Assembly: GCA_902789725.1 (NCBI GenBank)
Contig: CADAPC010000041.1
Location: 1 to 39,559 of the forward strand
Direction of reading: 5' to 3'
Source of the DNA: an uncultured Bacteroidales bacterium
Lineage (GTDB): Bacteria; Bacteroidota; Bacteroidia; Bacteroidales; Bacteroidaceae
DNA length: 39,559 bases
Positions 10,847 to 16,582 of the stretch are shown here, in pieces. Positions within the stretch are counted from its first letter, which is position 1; each line of letters opens with the position of its first letter. The notes beneath the pieces are model-generated. The model did not search any database. It was not told where the DNA came from and was given only the letters and a program-made list of their open reading frames with translations. A program made the translations under genes and the position numbers.

Positions 10847-11032
10847 TATCCCTTTGAACTGATACCTGCCAGCAACGACATGACAGGCATCGGCGCCCTT
10901 CAACCCGCAAATGAATGCCAGTCCAAGGATGCTCAGCAACAAATCCTCTACGACCTGTCAGGCCGTTCCACCTCCTTGCCACTACTCAGAGGCGTTTACC
11001 TGAAGAACGGAAAGAAATACTGGTGCAAATGA
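10847..11032 (+). pseudogene. severed C-terminal end of a secreted protein gene
   Basis: The frame ending at the TGA at 11030-11032 encodes about 60 residues, including ILYDLSGR and, at the end, GVYLKNGKKYWCK. This is the same tail type as on the giant protein, the GH30-like enzyme and the small secreted protein at 36366. Upstream, the frame stops at a TAG (10838-10840) inside the right end of the MITE-like element, and there is no start or signal peptide. The simplest reading is that insertion or a linked deletion removed the rest of the gene. It does not continue the 9794 lipoprotein, which ends with its own stop 58 bases before the element. Confidence 0.7.
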
Positions 11033-11062
11033 AACGGCTGTTTATTGGAGGGCAAAAAACCG

Positions 11063-11118
11063 TTCATTAATGAAAATCGTCCAATTCATTAATGAAATGG
11101 ATGAAATTCATTAATGAA
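11063..11118. repeat. three perfect 12-bp palindromes at 22-bp spacing
   Basis: TTCATTAATGAA occurs at 11063-11074, 11085-11096 and 11107-11118, each pair separated by exactly ten bases. Each copy is its own reverse complement, and the 22-base period is about two helical turns, so the sites face the same side of DNA. This looks like an array for a dimeric DNA-binding protein. It lies about 160 bases upstream of the promoter of the nuclease gene. The rest of 11119-11278 shows nothing I can name. Confidence 0.7.
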
Positions 11119-11278
11119 TGGAAAAACAGGACGCTAATGGGAAACCTGACTGACCCATGCTGAAAGGGATGATATTTTGCAATCAGAGGGCAACATGTTG
11201 GCACTACGACATGGGTGAGGCCATAGCTACTGAAAGCTATAAAAAACGCCCCCACATACATCTTTTTCTCTTGATTGT

Positions 11279-11309
11279 TTTGGTGTTCAAGAAATAAGCC
11301 GTACATTTG
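11279..11309 (+). promoter_or_regulatory. promoter of the Rpn-family nuclease gene
   Basis: TTTG at 11279-11282, 19 bases, then TACATTTG at 11302-11309. This is an excellent match to the Bacteroidota -33/-7 consensus. It implies a leader of about 40 bases before ATG 11355. Confidence 0.75.
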
Positions 11310-11354
11310 CAAACTGAAGGTCAACACGAAGTAATTGCATAAAGAAGAAAAACT

Positions 11355-12191
11355 ATGGCGAAATTCATCAATCCTTTCACCGATGTGGGGTTCAAGCGGA
11401 TTTTTGGACAAGAGATTTCCAAACCGCTCCTCATCAATTTCCTCAACAACCTTCTTGAGGGCGAACGTTGTATTGCGAATCTGACATTCCTTGACAAGGA
11501 GCAGATTCCCGTCCAGGAAGGCGAACGCTCGCTCATCTACGATGTGTATTGCGAGATTGAGGGCGGCGAGCACATTATCGTGGAGATGCAGAACAAATAT
11601 CAGCCATATTTCAAGAACCGCAGCATCTACTATATCTCAAAATCCATCATACAGCAGGGCGAGCGGGGTGCCGATTGGTATTACGACGTGAAAGCCGTCT
11701 ATCTCGTAGCCTTTCTGAATTTCAGGTTGAAAGACATATCCGATGAATTCCGAACCGACGTGGGGCTGATGAACTTGAGGACACACGAGCCGTTTTCCGA
11801 CAAGTTCCGCCTCATCTACTTGCAGCTGCCACTCTTCCAGAAGGAGGCAGAAGAATGTGAAACAGATTTTGAACGCTGGATTTATGTATTGAAGAATATG
11901 GAAACACTGAACAGATTACCCTTTGCTGCCCAGAACTCAGTATTTCAGAAACTGGCCAGCATCACCGATGTTGCCGCCCTTTCGAAGCAGGAACGGCGAG
12001 TGTATGACGAAAGCCTCCGCCGCTACCGCGACACTGTCATTGTGATGGAAGGACAACGTGCCGAAGGACGTGCCGAAGGACGTGCCGAAGCCATGCTTGA
12101 AACCGCACGCAAGATGAAAGCAAAAGGTATTTCGGCATCAGACATTGCCGACATCACACTTTTACCCATCAATGAAATAGAGGCTCTTTAA
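11355..12191 (+). CDS. Rpn/PD-(D/E)XK nuclease family putative transposase
   Basis: 278 residues. The opening (FINPFTDVGFKRIFG) and the PD-(D/E)XK core are typical of the PDDEXK_2 / Rpn family: Asp63 in YDVYCEIEGG, then Glu77-x-Gln79 in IIVEMQ. Family members such as E. coli RpnA are nucleases that promote recA-independent recombination; activity here is inferred. Near the C-terminus (about 234-245) is a short A-E-G-R repeat, encoded by a 12-base DNA repeat at 12057-12090, a spot where copy number could slip without a frameshift. A helical tail follows. The gene has its own promoter and stands alone. Length is normal for the family. Confidence 0.85.
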   Translation: MAKFINPFTDVGFKRIFGQEISKPLLINFLNNLLEGERCIANLTFLDKEQIPVQEGERSLIYDVYCEIEGGEHIIVEMQNKYQPYFKNRSIYYISKSIIQQGERGADWYYDVKAVYLVAFLNFRLKDISDEFRTDVGLMNLRTHEPFSDKFRLIYLQLPLFQKEAEECETDFERWIYVLKNMETLNRLPFAAQNSVFQKLASITDVAALSKQERRVYDESLRRYRDTVIVMEGQRAEGRAEGRAEAMLETARKMKAKGISASDIADITLLPINEIEAL

Positions 12192-12195
12192 GACG

Positions 12196-12209
12196 GGAAA
12201 ACGTTTTCC
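12196..12209. other. perfect 14-bp palindrome after the nuclease gene
   Basis: GGAAAACGTTTTCC lies five bases after the stop of the nuclease gene and is followed by CGCTTTTG. It could act as a weak terminator or a binding site. The rest of 12210-12332 contains a small hairpin around GAGGCAT/ATGCACCTC and no gene. Confidence 0.35.
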
Positions 12210-12332
12210 GCTTTTGTCGGATTCTTCGTACCCTTGCAGCAAACTTTTCGAATAACCCCAAGCAGAGGCATTTTTATGCACCTCCGCAAAGATTAGCTAT
12301 AGACAAGTAAGAATTAGATTGTTAAATATACA

Positions 12333-13463
12333 ATGAAAAAGGTATTACTTGCAGCAATGTTCGTAGCCGGAGTGCTCACGGCATGCAACCCTAAAGACAA
12401 TCAAACTAAAACAGAAGAGAATATGACAAAGTTAGTATTGACTCAAGAGTGGGACAAAGTGTTCCCCAAGAGTGACAAGGTTGACCACCGCAAGGTGACG
12501 TTCGAAACACAGTATGGCCTGACATTGGCAGCAGACCTCTATGAGCCGAAGGGTGCTCAGGGCAAGCTGGCAGCCATCGCCGTCAGCGGGCCTTTCGGAG
12601 CCACCAAGGAGCAGTCGAGCGGACTTTATGCCATGAGGATGGCTGAACGTGGCTTCGTGGCACTGGCCTTCGACCCTTCCTATACGGGTGAGAGCAGTGG
12701 CGAACCGCGCCGCACGGCATCGCCCGACATTAACACAGAGGACTTCATGGCGGCCGTTGACTTCCTCTCAAAGCAGGAGAATGTGGATGCTGACAAGATA
12801 GGCATCATCGGCATCTGCGGTTGGGGAGGCATCGCGCTGAATGCTGCGGCTGCCGACACGCGCATCAAGGCCACGGTAGCCTCAACCATGTACGACATGA
12901 CCCGCGTCAGCGGTAATGGCTATTTTGACAGCGAGGACAAGGAGGAGTCGCGTCATGCTGCCCGTGAGGCGATGGCAAAACAGCGCCTTGCCGACCCGAT
13001 GGCGATGGCTGGCGGTGTGGTGAACCCGCTGCCAGCTGACGCTCCTCAGTTTGTGAAAGACTATTACGACTACTACATCACCCAGCGTGGCTATCATCAG
13101 CGCAGCGGCAACTCGAACGACGGCTGGCGCGTCATCGGCACACAGGCCTTTGCGAACAGCCGCTTCCTCTACTACATCAACGAAATCCGCTCTGCCGTCC
13201 TCGTGATGCACGGCGAGAAGGCTCACTCGCGCTATTTCGGCGAGGCCGCCTATAAGTTCATGGTGGAAGGCAAGGCCGAGGGATACAATGTGGTTGGCAA
13301 GCCCAATCCTAACCCCGAGAACAAAGAACTGCTCATCATTCCCGGTGCCAGCCACTGCGACCTCTACGATGGCGGCTACACGGAATTAGAAGGAAAGGGC
13401 GAGTCAAAGAATCTCATTCCCTGGGATAGGCTCGCAGACTTTTTCACAAAGAACCTGAAGTAA
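12333..13463 (+). CDS. alpha/beta hydrolase lipoprotein, dienelactone-hydrolase type
   Basis: 376 residues with a lipobox (LTAC, Cys18), so likely a membrane-anchored periplasmic or surface protein. The fold is shown by the early strand region (VTFETQYGLTLAADLYEP), the nucleophile elbow GICGWGG with Cys162 where serine is more common, and a late catalytic histidine (about His341 in GASHCDLYD). A cysteine nucleophile is known in dienelactone hydrolases, and the surrounding residues resemble the YcjY-like branch. The substrate is unknown. No TAnnTTTG promoter is evident upstream. The last codons are part of a 51-base tandem duplication that continues after the stop. Confidence 0.8.
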   Translation: MKKVLLAAMFVAGVLTACNPKDNQTKTEENMTKLVLTQEWDKVFPKSDKVDHRKVTFETQYGLTLAADLYEPKGAQGKLAAIAVSGPFGATKEQSSGLYAMRMAERGFVALAFDPSYTGESSGEPRRTASPDINTEDFMAAVDFLSKQENVDADKIGIIGICGWGGIALNAAAADTRIKATVASTMYDMTRVSGNGYFDSEDKEESRHAAREAMAKQRLADPMAMAGGVVNPLPADAPQFVKDYYDYYITQRGYHQRSGNSNDGWRVIGTQAFANSRFLYYINEIRSAVLVMHGEKAHSRYFGEAAYKFMVEGKAEGYNVVGKPNPNPENKELLIIPGASHCDLYDGGYTELEGKGESKNLIPWDRLADFFTKNLK

Positions 13464-13551
13464 GCCATGCCGTTGTGCATGCAATTCTCTCATTATCGGC
13501 AGAACCTGGAGTAAGCCATGCCGTCGTGCATGCAATTCTCTCATTATCGGC
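13450..13551 (+). repeat. 51-bp tandem duplication of the hydrolase 3' end
   Basis: Bases 13450-13500 and 13501-13551 are two adjacent copies differing at two positions. The unit starts in the last codons of the hydrolase gene (N-L-K-stop), so the second copy carries an unused duplicate of the stop region. It reads as a local duplication that left the protein intact. Confidence 0.85.
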
Positions 13552-13676
13552 GAGTTTTTTAAGTTCTAATTTGAAGGACGATGAGGGCATAGCTCGCGCC
13601 TGCTTCTCTTTCTGACCTCTTTATCCATTCACCCATTTATCTGTTTTAGCCGCGACGGCGGCAGTAGATGCCACAG

Positions 13677-13721
13677 AGGAGGGCGGCTCCGAAAGCCACA
13701 GCAAGCGGATGCCGCCCTCCT
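13677..13721. other. GC-rich hairpin, possible terminator
   Basis: AGGAGGGCGGC (13677-13687) pairs perfectly with GCCGCCCTCCT (13711-13721) across a 23-base loop. On the plus strand it is followed by TTCACTTTTG, a weak U-rich tail, so it may end transcription of the hydrolase. No gene is seen in 13552-13745. Confidence 0.4.
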
Positions 13722-13748
13722 TTCACTTTTGCCCCGTCGGAGTAGCAG

Positions 13749-13938
13749 GGTGGTCCGGAAACCTTCACGGCCGCTAAAATGACCTCGCAGGATGGTCCGG
13801 AAACCTCCACGGCCGCTAAAATGAACTCGCAGGACGACCCGGAAACCTTCACGGCCGCGAAAACGACCTCGCAGGATGGTCCGGAAACCTCAACGGCCGC
13901 TAAAATGAACTCGCAGGACGACCCGACGACCTCCACGG
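13749..13938. repeat. 42-bp minisatellite, four full units and a partial fifth
   Basis: Units start at 13749, 13791, 13833, 13875 and 13917 (partial). Each contains GGTCCGGAAACC- or GACCCGGAAACC-type sequence followed by ACGGCCGC and CTCGCAGGA. Units alternate between two variants (GATGGTCC and GACGACCC), which suggests an earlier 84-base duplication. Because 42 is a multiple of three, frames stay open on both strands with 14-residue repeats: M-T-S-Q-D-G-P-E-T type on plus, V-S-G-P-S-C-E-V type on minus (GTG start at 13936, end 13646). I cannot show that either is translated. The array stops 13 bases short of the end of the flavodoxin gene. Confidence 0.85.
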
Positions 13939-13951
13939 GGAGGATTTCCTT

Positions 13952-14617
13952 TCAAGCGGTAGTTAAGGATGTCTTCACCAATCGCTTGCCCAACTGGTAT
14001 GCTTTTTCGAGCAGGGCGGGGAGTTGTGTGTCGCGCACCTGGGCCTTGTGCGCCTCGTCGAAGGTGGCAGCGTCGTAGCGGTCGTAGTTCGGGAACTGGT
14101 AGGTGTCGTAGGAACACAGTATCTCTGTGGGGCCGAACACGCTGAGTTGCTGGGCGGCATTGTCCAGGAGGATGTGGTAGTTCATCTGCCGATAGACCTC
14201 TTCGTTGGGGCAGTTCATCGTGTAGATGGTGGCAGAACAGATGCGCTTCAGCACCACGGGCTTGGAGTAGTCGGAGTAGTTGACAGCGGGAAACTCCATC
14301 CGCTCCATAAAGGCACGGAGGGCTGCTGAGGGGTAGCCGCAGTAGTTGGGCGAGCCGCACACCAGCACATCGGCCTCGACAGCCTTCTGGAGTATGGGCT
14401 GCAGGTCGTCCTTGAAAGAGCAGATGCCCTTTTTGCCACCTTTCAGTTTGCAGGCGAAGCACGACATGCAGCCCTTGTAGTTCAGGCTGCGGTCGTAGAG
14501 GTTCACCAGTTCCACTTTGGCGCCAGTCTCTCTGGCACCGTCCATGGCACGCTTCAGCAGCTGTGCCGTATTGCCGTTCTTTCGCGGACTTCCGTTGATA
14601 AATAATGCTTTTGTCAT
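13952..14617 (-). CDS. flavodoxin-fold NAD(P)H-dependent oxidoreductase
   Basis: 221 residues. ATG 14617 was chosen because it directly opens the first beta strand and FMN-phosphate loop, TKALFINGSPRKNGNT. The frame is open further upstream but that part has no protein-like character. The fold follows NADPH-dependent FMN reductase / iron-sulfur flavoprotein-like proteins, including a cysteine cluster at about residues 51-67 (GCMSCFACK ... GICSFKDDL) and GSPNYCGYPS for the flavin ring. The four cysteines may bind a metal or iron-sulfur centre; that is inferred. Cytoplasmic, with an unknown electron acceptor. The 3' end abuts the minisatellite. Confidence 0.82.
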   Translation of the reverse strand: MTKALFINGSPRKNGNTAQLLKRAMDGARETGAKVELVNLYDRSLNYKGCMSCFACKLKGGKKGICSFKDDLQPILQKAVEADVLVCGSPNYCGYPSAALRAFMERMEFPAVNYSDYSKPVVLKRICSATIYTMNCPNEEVYRQMNYHILLDNAAQQLSVFGPTEILCSYDTYQFPNYDRYDAATFDEAHKAQVRDTQLPALLEKAYQLGKRLVKTSLTTA

Positions 14618-14673
14618 TGCCCTGATGTCATAATGTTTGTTTTGAAAGGGAACAAGCACCCCGAGGGAATGCA

Positions 14674-14714
14674 GGGGGAGGGGCAGGAATGTTGCTTGCT
14701 CCTGCCCCTCCCCT
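14674..14714. other. strong GC-rich hairpin between two minus-strand genes
   Basis: GGGGAGGGGCAGGA (14675-14688) pairs perfectly with TCCTGCCCCTCCCC (14700-14713) across an 11-base loop. It lies between the stop of the barrel protein (14736) and the start of the oxidoreductase (14617), both on the minus strand. There is no U-run on the minus-strand side, so it may be a processing or stability element rather than a classical terminator. Confidence 0.5.
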
Positions 14715-14735
14715 CTTTCCTTTATTGCTGCATGT

Positions 14736-15914
14736 TCAGAATCGATAGCCCACCCAAAGGGATCCGCTGAAGAAATTCTCGCGAATGCTGTAATCCTTCT
14801 TGTTGGCGAAGTTGCTGTGCTGATACGAGCCGTAGGCACCCAGCACGTAGTGGGTGTTGATGTTCCACAGGACTGAGAGACGGGCCGTGAAGTTGAGGGT
14901 GATTTTAGGTGTTGCATCCACAACGTCTTTCACCTGGTCAACCATTCCCTGATAGGTTTCCTTGTCTGTTTCCGATATTTGGTCGAAGTCCAGCTCTGTG
15001 CGATAGCTGGAATGGCGAAACAGGTTGATGGAGGGGATGGCCGAGGCATGGATGAGCAACTTGCCGGCATTGGGCGTGAAGTTGTAGCCATAACCTGCGC
15101 CAAGCGAGAGCTTCCAGGTTTTGTAGCGCTCGTTCTCGCCAATGATGAAGTCGCTCTTGAATTTGGCCCGGCTCTGATAAAAGTCGATGAGGGCGATGGG
15201 AGAGCCGGCACTCTTCTTCTGAATGCGAGAGCCGGATCGCCCAGCAGAATAGGAGAAGTGCTTGTAGTTGAACACATAGTGTCCTTGCAGGTGGAGGAGG
15301 GTGTAGTCGTTGCGGTTTTGATCAACCGGCGATGTGCCTGCCTTGATGACATCGGCAGAGGAGAGGTCAATGTTGTCCAAGAGCGCATTGAACCCTTCAT
15401 TGGCATCATACATGTCGCCCTTCATCTTTTTGGTTTGGCGGTAGTCGAACATGAATCCGAAACGCGAGCCCAACGATTCGAAGGAAATTTGGCGGTCATT
15501 GCCTTTGCTCACGTTGAAGGAGTACTTGAGCCGCAGGGTGCGATAGGCAATGCCGAGCGACACCGACTGAGTGCCGCTGTGCAAGTCCATGTCGTGGGTG
15601 TAAACGTCCATGTCGCCAAGAGTGGGGTGCGCAGCAATATCTTCCGCCTCCCACATGTCAATCATGTCGGGCATGGGCACACGCAGGTGGTATTTGCTGT
15701 AATTGCCATTGCCGCTGGCAAACACCATCCATTGGTAACGGGGCAGGGCCACGTATGTGCTGTCGAACTTGCTGCGAGCGATTCTTTCGACGATGCTTTT
15801 AGCTTTCGTCACATTTTTCTTTACAGCGGTGTTGTTTGTTTGGGCTGTGCCTGCCAAAGAAGAAAGGAAGAGGGCCGAGAGGCAGAGCCATGTGCGTACA
15901 ATTGTTGACTTCAT
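14736..15914 (-). CDS. outer-membrane beta-barrel protein, DUF4421-like
   Basis: 392 residues. ATG 15914 starts a clear signal peptide (MKSTIVRTWLCLSALFLSSL, cleavage near GTAQ). The mature part has alternating amphipathic strands and ends in VGYRF; a C-terminal Phe is typical of proteins inserted by the BAM complex. The opening SKFDSTYVALPRYQW and overall layout recall the DUF4421 family, whose role is unknown. It is divergent from the peptide operon that starts at 16178, so a link to peptide release is conceivable but not shown. No clear promoter was found upstream. Confidence 0.75.
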   Translation of the reverse strand: MKSTIVRTWLCLSALFLSSLAGTAQTNNTAVKKNVTKAKSIVERIARSKFDSTYVALPRYQWMVFASGNGNYSKYHLRVPMPDMIDMWEAEDIAAHPTLGDMDVYTHDMDLHSGTQSVSLGIAYRTLRLKYSFNVSKGNDRQISFESLGSRFGFMFDYRQTKKMKGDMYDANEGFNALLDNIDLSSADVIKAGTSPVDQNRNDYTLLHLQGHYVFNYKHFSYSAGRSGSRIQKKSAGSPIALIDFYQSRAKFKSDFIIGENERYKTWKLSLGAGYGYNFTPNAGKLLIHASAIPSINLFRHSSYRTELDFDQISETDKETYQGMVDQVKDVVDATPKITLNFTARLSVLWNINTHYVLGAYGSYQHSNFANKKDYSIRENFFSGSLWVGYRF

Positions 15915-16010
15915 AATCACGTATATTTTATTTTAGGGGGGCGAATTTAGTGAAAATTTCTGAAAAAGAACGAAAAAAAGAGGGGAAAATGACTTTTTGT
16001 TTCTGTTTTT

Positions 16011-16042
16011 TTTGAGAAGTTCCGTTTTTCTTCCTACATTTG
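16011..16042 (+). promoter_or_regulatory. promoter of the CX3C-peptide / VKOR operon
   Basis: TTTG at 16011-16014, 20 bases, then TACATTTG at 16035-16042. This is a near-ideal Bacteroidota promoter. Transcription should start near 16050, giving an untranslated leader of about 125 bases that contains three 22-bp repeats and an A/T-rich stretch. Confidence 0.8.
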
Positions 16043-16070
16043 TGGCCATAAATAACAAGAGAAAGACTAA

Positions 16071-16136
16071 TTGCCTGACGACGAGCTAAAGGTTGGCTGA
16101 CGCTGAGCCAAAGATTGCCTGACGGCGAGCCAAAGG
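16071..16136 (+). repeat. three tandem 22-bp repeats in the operon leader
   Basis: Units at 16071-16092, 16093-16114 and 16115-16136 share the pattern TTGsCTGACGnnGAGCyAAAGr. The middle unit is a clean hairpin, TTGGCT-loop-AGCCAA; the outer units have one or two mismatches in the same stem. They lie between promoter and first peptide and are not in a reading frame (22 is not a multiple of three). Downstream are three copies of TTAACTCTT or TTAACTTTT (16140, 16154, 16169). A role in mRNA stability or protein binding is possible. They could also be a dispersed repeat family. Confidence 0.75.
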
Positions 16137-16177
16137 TCCTTAACTCTTCATTCTTAACTCTTAATTTTTTAACTTTT

Positions 16178-16372
16178 ATGACAACGAACAAAGATTTACT
16201 GATGCAGCCGCTCTCGGACGAGGAGTTGGCTGACGTGACTGGCGGTACGGCAAAACGCTCACGTTCGGAATGCGAATCAGTGTGCGCTCGCCATCAGAAA
16301 CTTGCGCCTGCCGTATATGCGCAATGTATGGCCAAATGTATTTCAGGAAGGGATGTACAAATGTACAGATAA
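16178..16372 (+). CDS. precursor peptide 1, double-glycine leader and twin CX3C core
   Basis: 64 residues; start ATG 16178. The first 23 residues form a typical double-glycine leader (LSDEELADVTGG, Gly22-Gly23), the signal cut by C39 peptidases during export. The predicted mature part has 41 residues with four cysteines in two CX3C motifs: Cys32/Cys36 (CESVC) and Cys50/Cys54 (CMAKC), 13 residues apart. Such spacing suits two helices joined by two disulfides, an alpha-hairpinin-like shape. It is first in an operon with a paralogue and a disulfide-forming membrane protein. Function could be bacteriocin, signal or toxin; the sequence alone does not say. No known bacteriocin family was recognised. 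Confidence 0.82.
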   Translation: MTTNKDLLMQPLSDEELADVTGGTAKRSRSECESVCARHQKLAPAVYAQCMAKCISGRDVQMYR

Positions 16373-16384
16373 AAAGGCTGCACT

Positions 16385-16582
16385 ATGGGACAGGAAAAGA
16401 TGCAGTTCGACATGCTCAACGATGAAGAATTGGCCAAAGTGACGGGGGCTAACCGCGATAACATGGATGAGTTGGAACGCTGCAAGGCCGACTGCGAGAA
16501 GCGCCTTGCCAATGTGGCAGAGATTTACAGGCGCAAGTGCATCACAACTTGTATTGAACGCTTTAAAGAGGAATCGCTGTGA
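16385..16582 (+). CDS. precursor peptide 2, GA-type leader and twin CX3C core
   Basis: 65 residues, starting 12 bases after peptide 1. The leader ends LNDEELAKVTGA, matching peptide 1 except that the cleavage dipeptide is Gly21-Ala22; GA is a known variant of the GG site. The core has Cys33/Cys37 (CKADC) and Cys52/Cys56 (CITTC) with 14 residues between motifs, and shares with peptide 1 an A-x-x-(V/I)-Y segment before the second motif and Ile after the last Cys. The core is more acidic and helical. Its TGA overlaps the GTG start of the VKOR gene (GTGA), indicating translational coupling. Peptides 1 and 2 may act as a pair. Confidence 0.82.
   Translation: MGQEKMQFDMLNDEELAKVTGANRDNMDELERCKADCEKRLANVAEIYRRKCITTCIERFKEESL

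Noticed and set aside
10688..10942. 84-residue minus-strand frame across the MITE-like element
   Set aside because: It runs through non-coding element sequence and the severed gene remnant; its end is only the repeat and no family is visible.
13646..13936. 96-residue minus-strand repeat protein with GTG start
   Set aside because: The frame is open because the 42-bp unit is a multiple of three; a plus-strand frame is equally open, so translation is not supported.
13749..16136. CRISPR arrays
   Set aside because: The repeat groups are contiguous tandem repeats without unique spacers, and there are no cas genes.
16115..16177. Longer start for precursor peptide 1 at TTG 16115
   Set aside because: It lies within the 22-bp repeats and would add residues ahead of a standard double-glycine leader.
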